Of a DNA stretch of 64,000 nucleotides, positions 61,901 through 64,000 are shown piece after piece (position 1 is the stretch's first letter; the number at the start of each line of letters is the position of its first letter). The translations under genes and the position numbers were made by a program. This DNA is from Anisakis pegreffii (Eukaryota; Nematoda; Chromadorea; Rhabditida; Anisakidae). The stretch covers positions 186,001 through 250,000 of the forward strand of contig JAPYMA010000772.1 in the NCBI GenBank assembly GCA_035041965.1, in the 5' to 3' direction. Below the pieces are notes generated by a model. The model ran no database searches and was not told the origin of the DNA. It saw only the letters and a list, made by a program, of their open reading frames with translations.

Positions 61901-63330
61901 TAAGCATGTGTTTGTGGGATTTTCGATGACTGCCATGGCGAAAATTGGATTCATTTTTTCTAAAAAATCCGGCAATCAGTATGACATTCATTGCGATATT
62001 GTGTCTAGATTGAGGGGAATCGGGAATAGTCCAGCTGAGCAATTGATGCTTGTTTCATGTCGCGTTCTGTCTACTGCTCAATATTCTCTGCGATCTTTTG
62101 TTGTCAGTGAAAGTGTTTTTCATCATGTTAAGATTGAGTGATGTGACTAAACTGAGAATTGAGGGGTGGAATTCGTTCAGATGATGCTTATGTTAGTATT
62201 CGAACTGAGCATGACTCTTACAAAAAGATATTCACCAAGAACAGTTCCATGTATTCAGATATACGAAAATATGCTGCAAATGACCCGTTCGTCATTATCA
62301 CAAATGTGAACAACACAGCGAAGTCTAGGTTACTGCGTCTCAGTAATCTCAGTGCGGAGACTCACTTTTCAGCCGAAATATTCAATTTTAAAAATCCATT
62401 AGATAATTCAATACCTAGGCATAATGCGTTCATCATGAATTTTCAACGAGAACTTTTCAAGGTTGAGGTATGCAGCAGATATTCGCAGAAAACAACGCTT
62501 ACAAACACTTTTACTCGTGATGGTTATCATTTTCGGTGTTAGCTCATTTCCGCTCGATCTCTTCAACGTTATACAAGGCACGTCTCACAACATTCGTAAT
62601 GACTCATCTGACTTGGTCAAGTTGAAAATTTTTATGTTATTATATTGTATCTAATTTCATGAATGAGGCACTGTTCGTTTGATCAAACGAGAATTTTCAT
62701 CAACGTGGCATTTGTTTAAAATAGCATTATGAATAGGATAGCTGCTTCAAGCATAGTCCAAAAAATAGCTTGCACACGCTTACAGATATGGAATTAGCGT
62801 ACCGAACGGAACTCATATCTCAAGAAATCAAACAGGTGATATTTTTGGTGACACACTGGGTTGCAATGGTCGGAACATTGTGCAATCCACTTGTGTACGC
62901 TTGGTGGAGTGATAACTTCCGCAGAGATACACAGGTGGTTGATCATTGCTCAGTGAATTAAACGAGCAGTTATGCAGATACTTTTACATCTGAATCAGTC
63001 GATTTTTTGATGTAAGATAGCACATATATTCCGATGAAACGACATATTTTTAGTTGTATGCTATTCATCTTAATGCACCAACATCATAAACTGAAAATCG
63101 CATTCCGTTCCTCGAGCTTTCAGCGAATGATAGCTGCATTTGGTCAACGTTACGGCTTACTTCGCTGCCTCACTTCGCCTTATATGAACGCTGTACCATC
63201 CAGGACATCACATGTGTGTACACAAAGACATTCAACTACGAACGAAATGAAGACTTTGCTCAGGATTAATAACGATGACTTGGTGGAGAGAAGCGTACGC
63301 AAAAACACAATGCAATCAAGCGTTCGATAG
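58984..63330 (+). CDS. Rhodopsin-class peptide GPCR, neuropeptide-receptor-like
   Basis: Eight exons in consistent phase: 58984-59059, 59191-59327, 59604-59702, 60459-60659, 61265-61437, 62462-62595, 62786-62934 and 63124-63330; 391 residues. The N-terminus is extracellular with an N-glycosylation sequon at N3. TM1 includes LLGNVSVLIVVAF, with the conserved GN. TM3 ends in DRY (121-123). Cysteines at 97 and in GECYQYC of loop 2 form the expected disulfide. TM6 carries SSFPLDLF, and TM7 ends NPLVY (307-311) as a variant NPxxY. The short third loop with RRKQR and the IAVDRYLLVSSPF segment resemble nematode NPR/NPY-F-type receptors. The ligand is unknown. The third exon is not followed by a GT donor (CAG then ATGAGT), and its 756-bp intron holds a 500-bp perfect foldback. 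A long open frame at 62159-62542 lies in the intron before TM6 and is excluded by phase. Confidence 0.85.
59862..60361. repeat. Perfect 234-bp inverted repeat with 32-bp loop (foldback) in a GPCR intron
   Basis: Arms 59862-60095 and 60128-60361 appear as exact reverse complements over all 234 bp, separated by 32 bp. The outer end starts ATTAAAACGAGTTACCTTGA. The unit lies fully inside intron 3 of the GPCR gene. A 13-bp direct repeat CACTGTCATATCT occurs immediately outside the left arm (59849-59861) and again at 60406-60418. This is either a recent foldback/MITE-type insertion or an inverted duplication. An assembly artefact must also be considered. Confidence 0.95.
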
Positions 63331-64000
63331 ATACATTCAGCTTCGATAAATTGAACGTATTCGATGCGTTTGCAAAAATGTTTTGTGTAGGGCAGATGTA
63401 ATGCAAGCTTTGGATTAGTAAAAACTCACGCTCATCCTTCTGGTGTTTTGCTATCGAAACAACCATATCAACTCCATTCTGCAACCAAATAAGTGTCTTA
63501 TTCTATCATTTATTCATCACAAAATGTTCATCTGGAGTTGATCAGTTGTCATGCTAGAGAGTGAATATTTCGGCTGAAACTACACTTCTGCGATTCACTT
63601 AGCTTATTCTTCATGATCTCTGTTCAATAAACATTGCTGAAGTGTCTAATTCATAAAGGCTTCGAATCAAATGTCTTTCCAAAGGTTTGCCAACAACGAG
63701 AAAAATCAAATTTTCACAACTCTGACCATTACTGAACTTTTTATTTCTGGGTATATACATCAGGAACCAGATCGAGAGAGATCACTTTTCAGACTGCATC
63801 CGTTTCGAGCTTTCTCCAAGGAGTCCTGCAACGCTACATGACTGAACACTTTATAACTTTCGCTGACGATTTATAACTAAATAATAACTTTCGCTGATGA
63901 GCGAGAAATCATTGAGAATAATCGTTGAACGAATACGGCAACACATTGCGGTGAACATCAAAGTTGATTGCTCTCATTTAGTTGGTGGGTCACTAATGCG
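63331..64000. other. 3' flank of the GPCR gene
   Basis: No further exon or gene was recognised to the window end. A minus-strand 72-codon frame at 63484-63266 overlaps the GPCR's last exon and is treated as a shadow. Confidence 0.5.

Overview
The window looks like chromosomal DNA from a nematode, probably a chromadorean and possibly parasitic. It is AT-rich. Genes are split into many short exons by GT-AG introns of roughly 50-900 bp. Several predicted proteins have a nematode or general metazoan character: a two-copy neuropeptide precursor, a CPEB-family RNA-binding protein, a long-tailed class I myosin and a peptide GPCR. No bacterial operon, CRISPR, phage or plasmid signal was seen. Exon models were built by eye from reading-frame continuity, splice-site phase and recalled family motifs, without any database search.

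Layout, left to right: a short NATD1-like acetyltransferase (1525-1848, +); a TTD14-like P-loop protein in eight exons (6014-9005, +); two tandem three-exon Shisa-like cysteine-rich membrane proteins (11620-12867 and 14726-15427, +); a LAPTM-like four-pass membrane protein (17352-19075, -); a 7-kb gene-poor stretch; a four-exon neuropeptide precursor with two near-identical peptide exons (26186-27056, +); a CPEB-family translational regulator (about 28490-32724, -); an unrecognised multi-exon gene (about 34131-37462, +); a small single-pass membrane protein (38095-41240, +); a class I long-tailed myosin of the MYO1E/F type, modelled as 26 exons encoding 1084 residues (43836-52843, +); a 6-kb gene-poor stretch; and a rhodopsin-class, neuropeptide-receptor-like GPCR in eight exons (58984-63330, +).

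The genes do not form an evident pathway. There is a mild neuronal/membrane theme (neuropeptide precursor, peptide GPCR, TTD14, LAPTM and Shisa-like proteins) and a trafficking/cytoskeleton theme (TTD14, LAPTM, myosin I).

The most unusual DNA is repetitive. A 1349-bp hAT-type element (39183-40531) has a perfect 8-bp target duplication and sits just upstream of a splice acceptor. A perfect 234-bp inverted repeat with a 32-bp loop (59862-60361) lies inside a GPCR intron whose predicted splice donor reads AT instead of GT. Several smaller hairpins and MITE-like pieces are also present (2051-2284, 22874-22904, 29849-29919, 52973-53090, 54652-54729).
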